Source: Bacillota bacterium
Lineage (GTDB): Bacteria; Bacillota; Clostridia; Christensenellales; CAG-138
Reading direction: 5' to 3'
DNA: 64,000 nt
Assembly: GCA_023400985.1 (NCBI GenBank)
Contig: JAEXEN010000001.1
Span: 38,387 to 102,386, forward strand
The notes beneath the pieces were generated by a model that had not been told where the DNA came from, made no database searches, and saw only the letters and a list, made by a program, of their open reading frames with translations. Made by a program: the position numbers and the translations under genes. This document shows, piece after piece, positions 34,877 through 42,508 of this stretch (positions within the stretch are counted from its first letter, which is position 1; each line of letters begins with the position of its first letter).

Positions 34877-35166
34877 TCTTCGTCGGGTTCGGTATCATTC
34901 GGATAAGCGCTCATTTTGCGGATGAACTCATATCTCGTCTCCATCGCCGTCCGCTCCCTGTGCTGGAAGGCGGCGAGATCACCATTGATGCGGATTATCT
35001 CACTGCGCAGATGCTTTTCCGTATCGCGCCATTCTCGCCGCATCTGGATTATCCTTGACGGCGACAAATCCGTTTTCTTGGGGGTGGTGATCCCTGCGGT
35101 TTGGGATTTGATCAGGTCAGCGGCACAGACTGCATTGCAGCGCATCAATCCGGTGCGTAGGGGCAT
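34837..35166 (-). CDS. Hypothetical protein, 109 residues, doubtful
   Basis: A minus-strand frame whose ATG at 35166 is preceded by AGGAGG with 9-bp spacing. The middle part (SPSRIIQMRREWRDTEKHLR, then NGDLAAFQHRERTAMETRYE) looks like real, charged helical protein, perhaps of phage or plasmid origin, but I do not recognise it. The first ~25 residues are less convincing. Its 3' end overlaps the sodC 3' end by about 40 bp, convergent. It could be a gene remnant. Confidence 0.35.
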   Translation of the reverse strand: MPLRTGLMRCNAVCAADLIKSQTAGITTPKKTDLSPSRIIQMRREWRDTEKHLRSEIIRINGDLAAFQHRERTAMETRYEFIRKMSAYPNDTEPDEDHGCSICIVKCKN

Positions 35167-35513
35167 TCCGGGCAGCCTCCTGCGCACATCCGCGCAAATG
35201 CACAGCGTGTTCACTATCTCGTTAGCACCGTACAGAGTCTTTATCCATCCTGCAAACTTACCTACCCGCTTTTCTATGTATAATTAGAATGATTCGGGCT
35301 ATACTGTTACGGAAGCTTGCGACAAGTCTGGTCGTGCTTCTTGCCACCCGCTAACTGACGATTTATAACTTTTCGTTGCAGTAGGCGGGTGGCGTATTTT
35401 TTCACGTTGCCCTGTCTTCGCCCAATCAGATAACATTACTGGTATAAATCGCATAGTATACAACAGCTCTATGTACTCACACATGGGTAAAAACCAGGAA
35501 AGGATGAATAACT
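35167..35513. other. Intergenic region with a long terminator-like hairpin
   Basis: No gene supported. The feature of note is the hairpin at 35343-35402. Confidence 0.4.
35343..35402 (+). terminator. Long stem-loop with U-run
   Basis: GCCACCCGC and GCGGGTGGC pair, with extra internal pairing (CTG.ACGA with TCGT..CAG), then GTATTTTTTC. It is a plausible terminator or the 3' end of a small RNA; nothing obvious is transcribed into it except sodC 460 bp upstream. Confidence 0.55.
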
Positions 35514-35582
35514 ATGTGCTGTAATCGCAGACGCCGCTGCTGTCGCCGCTGCAGGTGTCGCCGGCGGGGTTTTTTCTTCTAG
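35514..35582 (+). CDS. 22-residue Arg/Cys-rich micropeptide
   Basis: An ORF of 23 codons with AAAGGATG 7 bp before the ATG. The product is made almost only of Arg and Cys followed by GFFF: MCCNRRRRCCRRCRC then RRRGFFF. A terminator-type hairpin lies 15 bp downstream. A coding function is not proven: the GC-rich stretch with its own U-run (GGTTTTTTC) could instead be a terminator or part of a small RNA. If translated, it would resemble small Cys/Arg-rich spore-coat-like or metal-binding peptides. Confidence 0.4.
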   Translation: MCCNRRRRCCRRCRCRRRGFFF

Positions 35583-35596
35583 GTCCGATAAAGCTT

Positions 35597-35630
35597 ACAG
35601 GTTTGCCGTAAGAGGCAAGCCTGTTTCTAT
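35597..35630 (+). terminator. Rho-independent terminator
   Basis: ACAGGTTTGCC and GGCAAGCCTGT pair around a 6-nt loop and are followed by TTCTAT. Confidence 0.75.
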
Positions 35631-35687
35631 GCGGGTCTTTGGCCGTTTGCAAATTCTCCACATATCATGGATAGGGTGGTGAATCTT

Positions 35688-35873
35688 ATGAAACAGTGCT
35701 CTCCCGGCAGTGATCTTGTTTTATTGGCAGCATCAATAGCCATAGCGCTTTCAGATGATTTGTCGGCCGACGATACCAATATTCTTGCGGAAATCTTCTG
35801 CGCGATCGGTGACAACCTTGCAATAATCGCGGCTAAAAAGGAGCTTTGCGAAGAAGCCAAGAGCGTGCAATAA
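35688..35873 (+). CDS. Small conserved-type clostridial protein of 61 residues, unknown function
   Basis: The product begins MKQCSPGSDLVLLAASIAIA and continues with LSADDTNILAEIFCAIGDNL, IIAAKKELCEEA. It is an amphipathic two-helix protein of a kind I recall as a frequent small uncharacterised family in Clostridia. The ATG at 35688 is preferred over 35667 because GGTGGTGA lies between them. No neighbour suggests a role. The three Cys residues are scattered and not in a metal motif. Confidence 0.6.
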   Translation: MKQCSPGSDLVLLAASIAIALSDDLSADDTNILAEIFCAIGDNLAIIAAKKELCEEAKSVQ

Positions 35874-36004
35874 CTACGCTCCCTCCCTTGCCTCTCAATC
35901 CCATTGCCCTAACCCCGCAAAGAATATCGCATGACGTCCATCCGTAATAACATTTATGACTTTTCTCCTCTCATTTCGGGCATCCTAGGCCCGAGGTGAT
36001 TGAT

Positions 36005-36145
36005 ATGCCCCCTAAGAAAAAGCGGCTTACCGTAGACGGTATGATCGCAAATTCATTTCCCAAAACGTTCCCGGTGCCCGGCACTGACGTTGGTCGGGAT
36101 GATCTTGGGAACGACTTGTCCGATGAGGATCTAAAAAACTTATGA
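36005..36145 (+). CDS. 46-residue hypothetical protein
   Basis: ATG at 36005 is placed 5 bp after a GAGGTGA ribosome site. The product starts basic (MPPKKKRLTVDGMIANSFP) and ends acidic (DDLGNDLSDEDLKNL). No known family was recognised. Its last 6 bp overlap the stop of the convergent J-domain gene. Strong ribosome site and clear charge pattern favour a real gene. Confidence 0.5.
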   Translation: MPPKKKRLTVDGMIANSFPKTFPVPGTDVGRDDLGNDLSDEDLKNL

Positions 36146-36325
36146 GGTCTTTCCCTCTATCTGCTCAACCGCCTGCCGTGCGGCTTCCTGGACGCGAATA
36201 AACGCCTCCTCGCTGCCGCCGGCATCCGGGTGGAGTTGTTTTGCAAGTGTCTTATAGCGGGCTTTGACCTCTTCTACATTGCTTAACGAAAAGACGGGAA
36301 AGTGCACCAGCACAATCGGGTACAT
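36140..36325 (-). CDS. Short J-domain (DnaJ-like) protein
   Basis: A 61-residue protein containing the HPD motif in RYKTLAKQLHPDAGGSEEAF, followed by helix III IRVQEAARQAVEQI. Helix I is short or missing, as in small J-proteins of phages and integrated elements. The HPD motif stimulates DnaK ATPase. It has no Gly/Phe or zinc region, so it would act as a minimal co-chaperone. No clear ribosome site was found. The neighbouring integrase remnant suggests that both came with a mobile element. Confidence 0.65.
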   Translation of the reverse strand: MYPIVLVHFPVFSLSNVEEVKARYKTLAKQLHPDAGGSEEAFIRVQEAARQAVEQIEGKTS

Positions 36326-36329
36326 TCAT

Positions 36330-36500
36330 TCGTCTCTATGCAGCGTCTTTCGCGGGGCTTATGCCGAAGGCGTGATGGATCGTGATCCTACCGTCGGACT
36401 TATAAAACCTTCCGCGCGGAAGCGCCGTTGGCACGCACCGATTGAACAAGAGAAAGCCGCAGCGTTCAAGTCCAAGACGGGCAAGATCGGAACTCTCAAA
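36330..36500 (+). pseudogene. Remnant of a tyrosine recombinase (integrase), core-binding domain
   Basis: The plus frame reads SSLCSVFRGAYAEGVMDRDP and then TVGLIKPSARKRR, which resembles the end of the SAM-like core-binding domain of phage integrases (a helix ending in RDPT.GL). There is no start codon, catalytic Arg/His/Tyr or full length. The fragment ends about 100 bp from the 3' end of tRNA-Arg(ACG), the usual position for an integrase beside its attachment site. Confidence 0.55.
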
Positions 36501-36582
36501 ACGCCGGCCTCGTTCGTGATGCGACTTCCGGAAAAGTTGCCAAAAAGTTGTCGGAAACAAAAACGGCAAACCACAATACTAG

Positions 36583-36614
36583 AAACAAAAGCCCGAGAAC
36601 TTAGACGTTCTCGG
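36583..36614 (-). terminator. Terminator of tRNA-Arg(ACG)
   Basis: CCGAGAAC and GTTCTCGG form an 8-bp stem; on the minus strand it is followed by GCTTTTGTTT, right after the tRNA 3' end. Confidence 0.75.
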
Positions 36615-36623
36615 ACATTTCGT

Positions 36624-36700
36624 TGGCGCGCCCTGAGGGATTCGAACCCCCGACCTTCTGGTCCGTAGCCAAACGCTCTATCCAGCTGAGCCAAGGGCGC
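36624..36700 (-). tRNA. tRNA-Arg (anticodon ACG)
   Basis: The minus strand gives acceptor GCGCCCT/AGGGCGC, D-arm GCTC...GAGC, anticodon arm TTTGG-CTACGGA-CCAGA with ACG, T-arm GGGGG-TTCGAAT-CCCTC, and an encoded CCA. Confidence 0.95.
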
Positions 36701-36778
36701 AATTTTCGTGCTTTGTTATTGTAGCGCAGCACGGATGAATTGTCAAGCAAAACGGCCGGCAAGATCTCCAAAAAGTTA

Positions 36779-36807
36779 TTGATTTTTTGGCGTCCCTAGT
36801 GTATAGT
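36779..36807 (+). promoter_or_regulatory. Promoter of tRNA-Ala
   Basis: TTGATT (36779-36784), a 17-bp spacer and TATAGT (36802-36807), 51 bp before the tRNA. Confidence 0.7.
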
Positions 36808-36857
36808 ATTTCTTGCTGCAGCGTGGTTATTCTGCGTTATGCGCAAAAAATGGATAT

Positions 36858-36933
36858 GGGGATATAGCTAAGCTGGTATAGCGCCGCGTTCGCAATGCGG
36901 AGGCCAGGGGTTCGAGCCCCCTTATCTCCACCA
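36858..36933 (+). tRNA. tRNA-Ala (anticodon CGC)
   Basis: Acceptor GGGGATA/TATCTCC has the G3-U70 wobble that identifies tRNA-Ala; anticodon arm CCGCG-TTCGCAA-TGCGG gives CGC; T-arm AGGGG-TTCGAGC-CCCCT; discriminator A and encoded CCA. Confidence 0.93.
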
Positions 36934-37080
36934 AATAAACGACGGTTGATGATTTGAACATTTTTTCTGGAATGTCCAAATATCAGCTGTCGTTTTCTAT
37001 GCAAAAATCCATGGATACCCTCCACGTGTCAAGCCGCGCTTCGCCCGAATAGAATGAATCAGAAAAGAGGAGGAACGCCC

Positions 37081-37746
37081 GTGGATTCGCTAAACTGTTG
37101 TGCAATCATTGTAATGCGTAAAATAGAACGAACTTTTGAATACAACAGCACACCCGTGCTTACTCTTTCCATCCGCTATCCTGAGGTGACCCTGCGCCAT
37201 TGCCCATACGCGCAAAATAGCATTAACTTTCAAATTCAGACCCATGTTCGCGACTTTTTGCATTACGTCTCCGATGACTTATATCAACAGGCTATTGCCA
37301 CTTATAAGGAATCGCAGGAAAATGGATTCCCTTTTCACCCCTATGAAGCCATTTTGCAATATGAAATAACCTACAACCAGCATTGCCACTTAAGCCTATA
37401 CCACGATCAATACACGTTTACCGGCGGCGCTCACGGGAGCACCGTCAGAGGCTCCGATACCTGGAGCCTTATGAGCGGGCGCAGCATTCCGCTGTCAAAT
37501 TTCTTCTCTGCTGGTCAGGATTATCGTACGTCCCTGATCGGTCAGATAACCAAACAGGCTAACGAGAATCCGGAGATCTATTTTGAAGATTATCAAGCCC
37601 TTATTGAGAAATATTTTAATGAAGAGCATTACTATCTAACTTCCTCCGGCGTTGCCATTTACTATCAGCAATACGAAATAGCACCTTATTCCACAGGCAT
37701 TGTCGTTTTCTCTATCCCATACATGGATCCGTCCTGTTATAAGTGA
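37081..37746 (+). CDS. DUF4163/DUF3298-type protein (PdaC/RsiV-like domain)
   Basis: A 221-residue protein with GTG start at 37081 seven bases after AGGAGG. The N-terminal part is beta-rich (TPVLTLSIRYPEVTLRHCPY), the middle has YEITYNQHCHLSLYHDQYTFTGGAHGST and the C-terminus IPLSNFF, FEDYQALIEKYFNEEHYYLT, SSGVAIYYQQYEIAPYSTGI. This is the DUF4163 plus DUF3298 pair, the extracellular fold of RsiV and PdaC. No signal peptide or membrane helix is seen in this start, so it is either cytoplasmic or the anchor is missing. Function is unknown; lysozyme binding is known for RsiV, but this has no anti-sigma part. Confidence 0.8.
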   Translation: MDSLNCCAIIVMRKIERTFEYNSTPVLTLSIRYPEVTLRHCPYAQNSINFQIQTHVRDFLHYVSDDLYQQAIATYKESQENGFPFHPYEAILQYEITYNQHCHLSLYHDQYTFTGGAHGSTVRGSDTWSLMSGRSIPLSNFFSAGQDYRTSLIGQITKQANENPEIYFEDYQALIEKYFNEEHYYLTSSGVAIYYQQYEIAPYSTGIVVFSIPYMDPSCYK

Positions 37747-37863
37747 AAAATCCGCTTTCATTTGGCGGCGGAATTTGCCTAACATATGTGTAAGATTCGC
37801 CTGTTTGCGCCGCAAAGCCTTATTTTATACGATTTCCAAGTGTTATGAACATTCTACCGAAGC

Positions 37864-37895
37864 AAAACGGATCCTCTCAAGGGTCTCCGTTTTTC
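37864..37895 (+). terminator. Rho-independent terminator after the DUF3298 gene
   Basis: AAACGGA and TCCGTTT pair, with the right arm running into a U-run (TTTTTCCC). Confidence 0.6.
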
Positions 37896-38236
37896 CCTTG
37901 GTAATACTTCAGAGGGTCTCGAAGGGCGGATAAGAAAACGCCACAGTGCGGCACTTTCCCGCCCCGCGTAGCGTGCCAACCCGAAGCTGCGAGCGGTGTG
38001 AGCGAGCAGGGGAGCCCCTCCATCCCCACAAGGTTACCATTGTATGTCCATTTGCCACTCTCCATATCTGCCTTGGGGTACCTCAAGGCATCTTAAGCCT
38101 TTTTTGGAGATATTTTACACATTGTGAGCCTTAAGAATAGGGGTCGATTTATTTGACGCTTACTATAATACAAATATTTGAGCAGTATTATATTATAGTT
38201 ATTGAAGATGTAGGGGTTAAACCAAATAGTTACTTT

Positions 38237-38317
38237 GATGTCTGAAAATAACGATCTGTTTATGATAGACATCTAAAAAGTGGCTGTATGGATTCTCTAT
38301 GCGTACATCCACTTTTT
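38237..38317 (+). ncRNA. Candidate small RNA 3' region: two hairpins, the second a terminator
   Basis: GATGTCT...AGACATC (38237-38273) is followed at once by AAAAAGTGG...CCACTTTTT (38275-38317), a terminator-type hairpin. There is no ORF upstream for about 480 bp apart from the previous terminator, so the transcript ended here would be non-coding. A convincing promoter was not identified. Confidence 0.3.
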
Positions 38318-38632
38318 ACTTCGTTTTTTTGAGCACAGCTAACCGCATCATTACCCATCATTCCGAAAAAACCGTGAATATGGACCTTTCTGATCCTTGA
38401 TTACGTTTTTGATAAAAGTGCATTTCCTGTATCCATGTCGACGAATGCATTTTAAAGCATTCAACCCCTATTATTGCCTATCAAATATGCTGCTGGAGTG
38501 GCTTTTTTGTGCAGTGGAAAGTTTATATGTAAGGCTCGAAACCGAGGTCGCGAAGCGATGAAAACGCGTCGGCAATTTTGACGCGCCAAACGCAGATCGG
38601 TACCAGCGGTGCCCCTCGAGTATGATACGTTT

Positions 38633-40234
38633 TTAGCGGTTGAAATTTTTTGCCGCTCCGCCATAAAGCAGGCGGTATTCGATGGGCGACATGTTGGCTT
38701 CCCGCTTGAAAAGCTTGGAAAAGTACTTTTCGTCATAATAACCGACGGCGACCGCAATCTCCTGCACTTTCCTATCGGAGTCGATTAAAAGCTCCATGGC
38801 TTTACGAAGGCGTATCCTGTTGACGTAGTTCACCATACCTACACCGTACAGCTCCTTAAATTTACGGCTCATATAGTCCTTATTGATGTGGAAAAATTCG
38901 GAGAGCGCGGGCTGGTGAAATTCCTGCGCGTAATTGAGCTCCAAATAATCCGCGATTTCCTGCATGACGCTTTTAGAGGATTGCACCTTCGCTTTGCTTA
39001 AATACATCCGCCATAAGTAGGTGCGGAAAACATTTACGATGTTTTGAAGAAAATGCTCCCAATCGGCATCGAAAGCGCCTGCGAAAAGCCGCGTGTCGGG
39101 CGAAGGCGGGCATTCAAGATCCGTATAGCGGATCGCAAGGTAGGATCTCCATTTTTCATAGAGCGAAAAAAGGTATTCCCAAATGCATTTGAGCTCGCCG
39201 CGCGTTCCTTCCGCATCACGGGCGGCAAAAGCCGCCCATTTTCCGAGCGCATCGTCAAGCTGCGCTTCATTGCCGATGAGCATTGCGGAAACCATGCGAT
39301 TTTCAAGCTGGATATCGATCGGCGTACGCGGCTCTTTCGTGCCGTCGCAATAGGCGACGAGCGCGCCGTTCTCCTTCTGCTTAATGGAAGAAAATGCGAG
39401 GCTGGCCTGCCGCAGAGCCTCGGAAATTTTATGGGGAAAGGCGCAAGGCGCACTGCAGCCAAAAAGGATCGGCGTTGAAACGCCTCGGTTAAGAGCGGCG
39501 CACCCTTGCGAAATCATTTTGAGCGAAGCGCCAAAACTGCCGTAAAGCAAAATTTCGACCTGCGGAACGGATGATGCCCTATGCAGCAGGATGCCGCAGC
39601 TTTTTGCCGCCAGTTCCCGTGCGACCTCATTTAAAAAGCAATTGAGTTTTTTATAGTAGCTTTCCTGGTAGAGCGGCAGGAAGGCGGCGTCGCTGTAGAG
39701 GAGCAGCATCGTTTTTGCCTGCCGTATGGCGAGGTCGTCCGCGCACAGCTCCGCATAGGCGGCGTCGCGTATCTCCGCTTTAAAAAGGTTGTGAAAGAGC
39801 GCGTTTCGGTACATGCTCAACTGCCGGCCCTGCTCCGGCACAGGGGCAGGCGAGGGTTTGCTGTGCGCCGCCTTTGCAATTGTTTCCTTGAGAGCAAGCA
39901 CAATGGCTTCCTGCTCGATGGGCTTTAAAAGGTAGTCCACACCGCCCAGAACGAACATGGAGCGTATATATTCATAGTCGTCATGGCCGGAAATGATGAT
40001 CACCTTTGTGCGCAACTGCCGTTGGTTGATATGCTTTAGGATATCGCTTCCGAGCGTATCGCCGATAACTACGTCCACAATGGCCACCTCAGGCTCGTTT
40101 TCATCGACGAGCTCTATGGCCCGCTCTACCGTTTGCGCCGTGAGAACTTCCGAGATGTTAAGCTGCGCCCACGGAACGAGGAGCATAATAGCGTCGATCA
40201 CATGCTGTTCGTCGTCAACGATCAAAGCCTTCAT
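38633..40234 (-). CDS. YesN-type response regulator with AraC HTH output
   Basis: A 533-residue regulator. The receiver domain (1-120) has MKALIVDDEQ, phosphoacceptor Asp54 in AIVDVVIGD and the Lys of YLLKPIEQ. A ~300-residue middle region is unassigned, as in YesN relatives. The C-terminal double HTH (about 430-530) has FHQPALSEFFHINKDYMSRKF and VQEIAVAVGYYDEKYFSKLFKR. It lies 18 bp after the sensor kinase gene. The pair is divergent from the sugar ABC transporter, whose promoter has two direct repeats just upstream of the -35, where an AraC-type activator would bind. Confidence 0.93.
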   Translation of the reverse strand: MKALIVDDEQHVIDAIMLLVPWAQLNISEVLTAQTVERAIELVDENEPEVAIVDVVIGDTLGSDILKHINQRQLRTKVIIISGHDDYEYIRSMFVLGGVDYLLKPIEQEAIVLALKETIAKAAHSKPSPAPVPEQGRQLSMYRNALFHNLFKAEIRDAAYAELCADDLAIRQAKTMLLLYSDAAFLPLYQESYYKKLNCFLNEVARELAAKSCGILLHRASSVPQVEILLYGSFGASLKMISQGCAALNRGVSTPILFGCSAPCAFPHKISEALRQASLAFSSIKQKENGALVAYCDGTKEPRTPIDIQLENRMVSAMLIGNEAQLDDALGKWAAFAARDAEGTRGELKCIWEYLFSLYEKWRSYLAIRYTDLECPPSPDTRLFAGAFDADWEHFLQNIVNVFRTYLWRMYLSKAKVQSSKSVMQEIADYLELNYAQEFHQPALSEFFHINKDYMSRKFKELYGVGMVNYVNRIRLRKAMELLIDSDRKVQEIAVAVGYYDEKYFSKLFKREANMSPIEYRLLYGGAAKNFNR

Positions 40235-40252
40235 ATATGCCTCCTCCTTATC

Positions 40253-42172
40253 CTAATCGGCCACATTGCCTTCATAAGGGATCGAAAAAAACGTGGTCGT
40301 TCCGCCGAGCTCATTGGCGCATATTTCAAAATCGCATTCGCCAAAATGCAGGAACAGGCGTGCAAACACGTTTGCGATGCCGATGTTGTAGGAATGCTCG
40401 CGAGAGCCCGAATAGGTGCTTTGCAAAATGCTGCTCGTATCCTGTGGGCCGCTTTGCTGTGCGGATTTGGAAAACGATGCGCGCAGCTTTGCAAGCGCTT
40501 CCTGAATACGGCGGCTGTTTTCTTCGGAGACGGGAACGCCGTTGTCCGCGACCGCTACGGTAAGCTTGCCCCCCGCAAGCCCCGTGGTAATGCGCAAAAC
40601 GCTGTTCGCACTCTGGAAAAGTTTCCCGTGGAGAATGGAGTTTTCAACCAGCGGCTGCAGGACCACCTTCGGCACGATGATATCCTCCGAGCGGGGATCG
40701 ACTTCAAAAACGGGCGTATCTTCGCTTTTAAAGCGCATCTTTTGCAGGTCGATGTAGCGCCTTACATAATCGAGCTCCTGCCTGAGCGTCGCGGCGGCGG
40801 GCTCGAGCACCATAACGTAGTGCATCATGTGACCGAAGGACGAGATCAGGCGGTATTGCTCAAGATCCTGTTTGCGAAGCGCATTGGTCGCAAAGCATTG
40901 GATGGTATTGTAGATAAAGTGCGGGTTAATCTGCGCTTGCAGCATTTTCAGCACCGAGCGTGTGTAGGCAAGCTCGAGCTCATAATGGCGGATGGTATAA
41001 TCGTTGATAGCCGTAAGCATCGTTTCGAACGCGAACACCAGTGAACCGACTTCGTCGTTGGATTTATACACCACAAAATCGGAAAGGTGGATGTCCTTTC
41101 GCCACGAGCGTGATTCTGCAATCAGGCGCATATAATCGGTAACCCGCTGAAGAGGGATGGTGTAGCGGAGTATCTGCCAGGCGTTTATCACGACCACGCC
41201 CAAAATAACAAGCATAAAGATGGCGACGAGCACGCCCGCTTGCACGCGGGTGGTCTCATAAATCGACCTTGTGGGAACGGTTTTAATGATCTTCCAATCC
41301 AAATATTCGGAATCCATGGATTGCTGCATGATGAGGCGGCCCTTGTCGATGGTATAGCTGAAACCACGTCCCGAAAGCGAAAGAGACATACCGTAGACGT
41401 CGGATACGTTTTTTAAGGTATCGTCGGGGTTGGTCGAAACCACAATGGAGCCGCGATCGTCTACAATAAAAACCTCCTCGTCGTCAGAATAGGCGAGCTG
41501 GCAGTTGTCCCTTACAAATTCGATAGGCATATCGATGGCGAGGAATGCAATCACCGAAGTGGTCTGCGGCAGGTCGTAAATGGGCAGCCATATCGTAAAT
41601 ACGAGGTTATAGATCTCGTCGGGCTCAATACGCGAGAATCCGACCACGTGCCCGTAGGTCGCCATGGAATGCGTCGGCTGGATATAGATATCGTTGGCGG
41701 TCGAAAAGCTCGGAAGGTCGTCATCCGTCATCTTCAAGGTTGAGATGGAAGTCTGCAGGTTGTTGGTAACATAAAGAAACGAACGGTTCAGACGCGGCAC
41801 CGCAAGATAGATTTGCTTTGCGGCGGAGGTGGAGTAGTAAACCGACTGCATATATTGGAAAATCGTCTGCGAAGCGGCGGCGGAAAACGGCGTATCCCCA
41901 ATCTGGGAAAAGGTGCGAAGCAGAGAGTCGTTCACGTAGATGCTCTTTGCGGAGGAGATGCAGTTGGAAATGTAATAATTGATGTTCTGCGCAGATACGT
42001 TAAACGCGGTCTCCGTCTGAAGTTCGTATTTCTCGATGGCCGCCTGCCGTGTAGATACAAAAAAGTAAACGGAATAGCCTATCATCGTGATAAACGTTGA
42101 TAGCATCAAAACCAGCAGCAGCTTAAAGCAAATACCGTGAAAGGTGAGCCGCAGTTTTTTGTACATGGTCAT
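40253..42172 (-). CDS. YesM-type sensor histidine kinase
   Basis: A 639-residue membrane kinase: first helix about 12-35, a large extracellular sensor (about 40-310, Cache-like, with YFVSTRQAAIEKYELQTETAF at its start), second helix about 312-335, HAMP, then the His_kinase domain with phosphorylated His in LQAQINPHFIYNTIQ and an ATPase domain with VLQPLVENSILHGKL and TVAVADNGVPV. YesM/YesN pairs control uptake of plant-derived carbohydrates in Firmicutes. Here it faces an ABC transporter with a lipoprotein, so the ligand is probably an extracellular sugar or a loaded binding protein. Confidence 0.93.
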   Translation of the reverse strand: MTMYKKLRLTFHGICFKLLLVLMLSTFITMIGYSVYFFVSTRQAAIEKYELQTETAFNVSAQNINYYISNCISSAKSIYVNDSLLRTFSQIGDTPFSAAASQTIFQYMQSVYYSTSAAKQIYLAVPRLNRSFLYVTNNLQTSISTLKMTDDDLPSFSTANDIYIQPTHSMATYGHVVGFSRIEPDEIYNLVFTIWLPIYDLPQTTSVIAFLAIDMPIEFVRDNCQLAYSDDEEVFIVDDRGSIVVSTNPDDTLKNVSDVYGMSLSLSGRGFSYTIDKGRLIMQQSMDSEYLDWKIIKTVPTRSIYETTRVQAGVLVAIFMLVILGVVVINAWQILRYTIPLQRVTDYMRLIAESRSWRKDIHLSDFVVYKSNDEVGSLVFAFETMLTAINDYTIRHYELELAYTRSVLKMLQAQINPHFIYNTIQCFATNALRKQDLEQYRLISSFGHMMHYVMVLEPAAATLRQELDYVRRYIDLQKMRFKSEDTPVFEVDPRSEDIIVPKVVLQPLVENSILHGKLFQSANSVLRITTGLAGGKLTVAVADNGVPVSEENSRRIQEALAKLRASFSKSAQQSGPQDTSSILQSTYSGSREHSYNIGIANVFARLFLHFGECDFEICANELGGTTTFFSIPYEGNVAD

Positions 42173-42317
42173 GCACTCACTTTCAGATGATGCGCACCCG
42201 ATGGCGCAAAAAAGGTAAAAAGAGCGTATGGCAATTATAGCACATGCCTTACGCAGTTTAAAAGTGCGGAAAGAATTGCCGCGTGCGCCGGAAGGGATGG
42301 AGCGGGAAAATAAAAAT

Positions 42318-42383
42318 AAGTCAAAATCGTACTGCTTAAAGTCAAAATCGACCGTTTGAATCCCCGAATGAAAACGCTATCAT
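42318..42383 (+). promoter_or_regulatory. ABC transporter promoter with AraC-type direct-repeat activator site
   Basis: AAGTCAAAATCG occurs at 42318-42329 and again at 42339-42350, spaced 21 bp (two helical turns). Five bases after the second copy lies TTGAAT (42356-42361), then a 16-bp spacer and TATCAT (42378-42383). A two-HTH AraC protein such as the divergent YesN fits this geometry, touching sigma at the -35. Confidence 0.75.
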
Positions 42384-42508
42384 TACAGGCATAAGCTTCT
42401 AAAACCACACAAGCACATGCTTACATATAGTTAATGCTCGCACATATTCAATAATTCGAATCGGCAAAAATACCTAATTGACGGATACATAATTGGCAGG
42501 TGAATCGG

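Larger units (their letters stand above)
37747..38632. other. 886-bp intergenic region with several hairpins, no protein gene
   Basis: It holds a terminator (37864-37895), a GC-rich structured stretch (37924-38030), and a hairpin pair (38237-38317) that may be a small RNA or terminator. No ORF with a ribosome site was found. Confidence 0.45.

Noticed and set aside
36600..36668. Protein-like ending ALRDSNPRPSGP
   Set aside because: This is the well-known mistranslation of a tRNA gene (tRNA-Arg on the other strand), not a protein.
40133..41044. A 303-codon plus-strand frame opposite the YesM kinase
   Set aside because: It is antisense to conserved kinase motifs and has no supported start.
38633..42172. 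Minus-strand two-component pair as a phosphate or drug sensor
   Set aside because: The PHFIYNTIQ box and AraC-type regulator place it in the YesM/YesN carbohydrate class.
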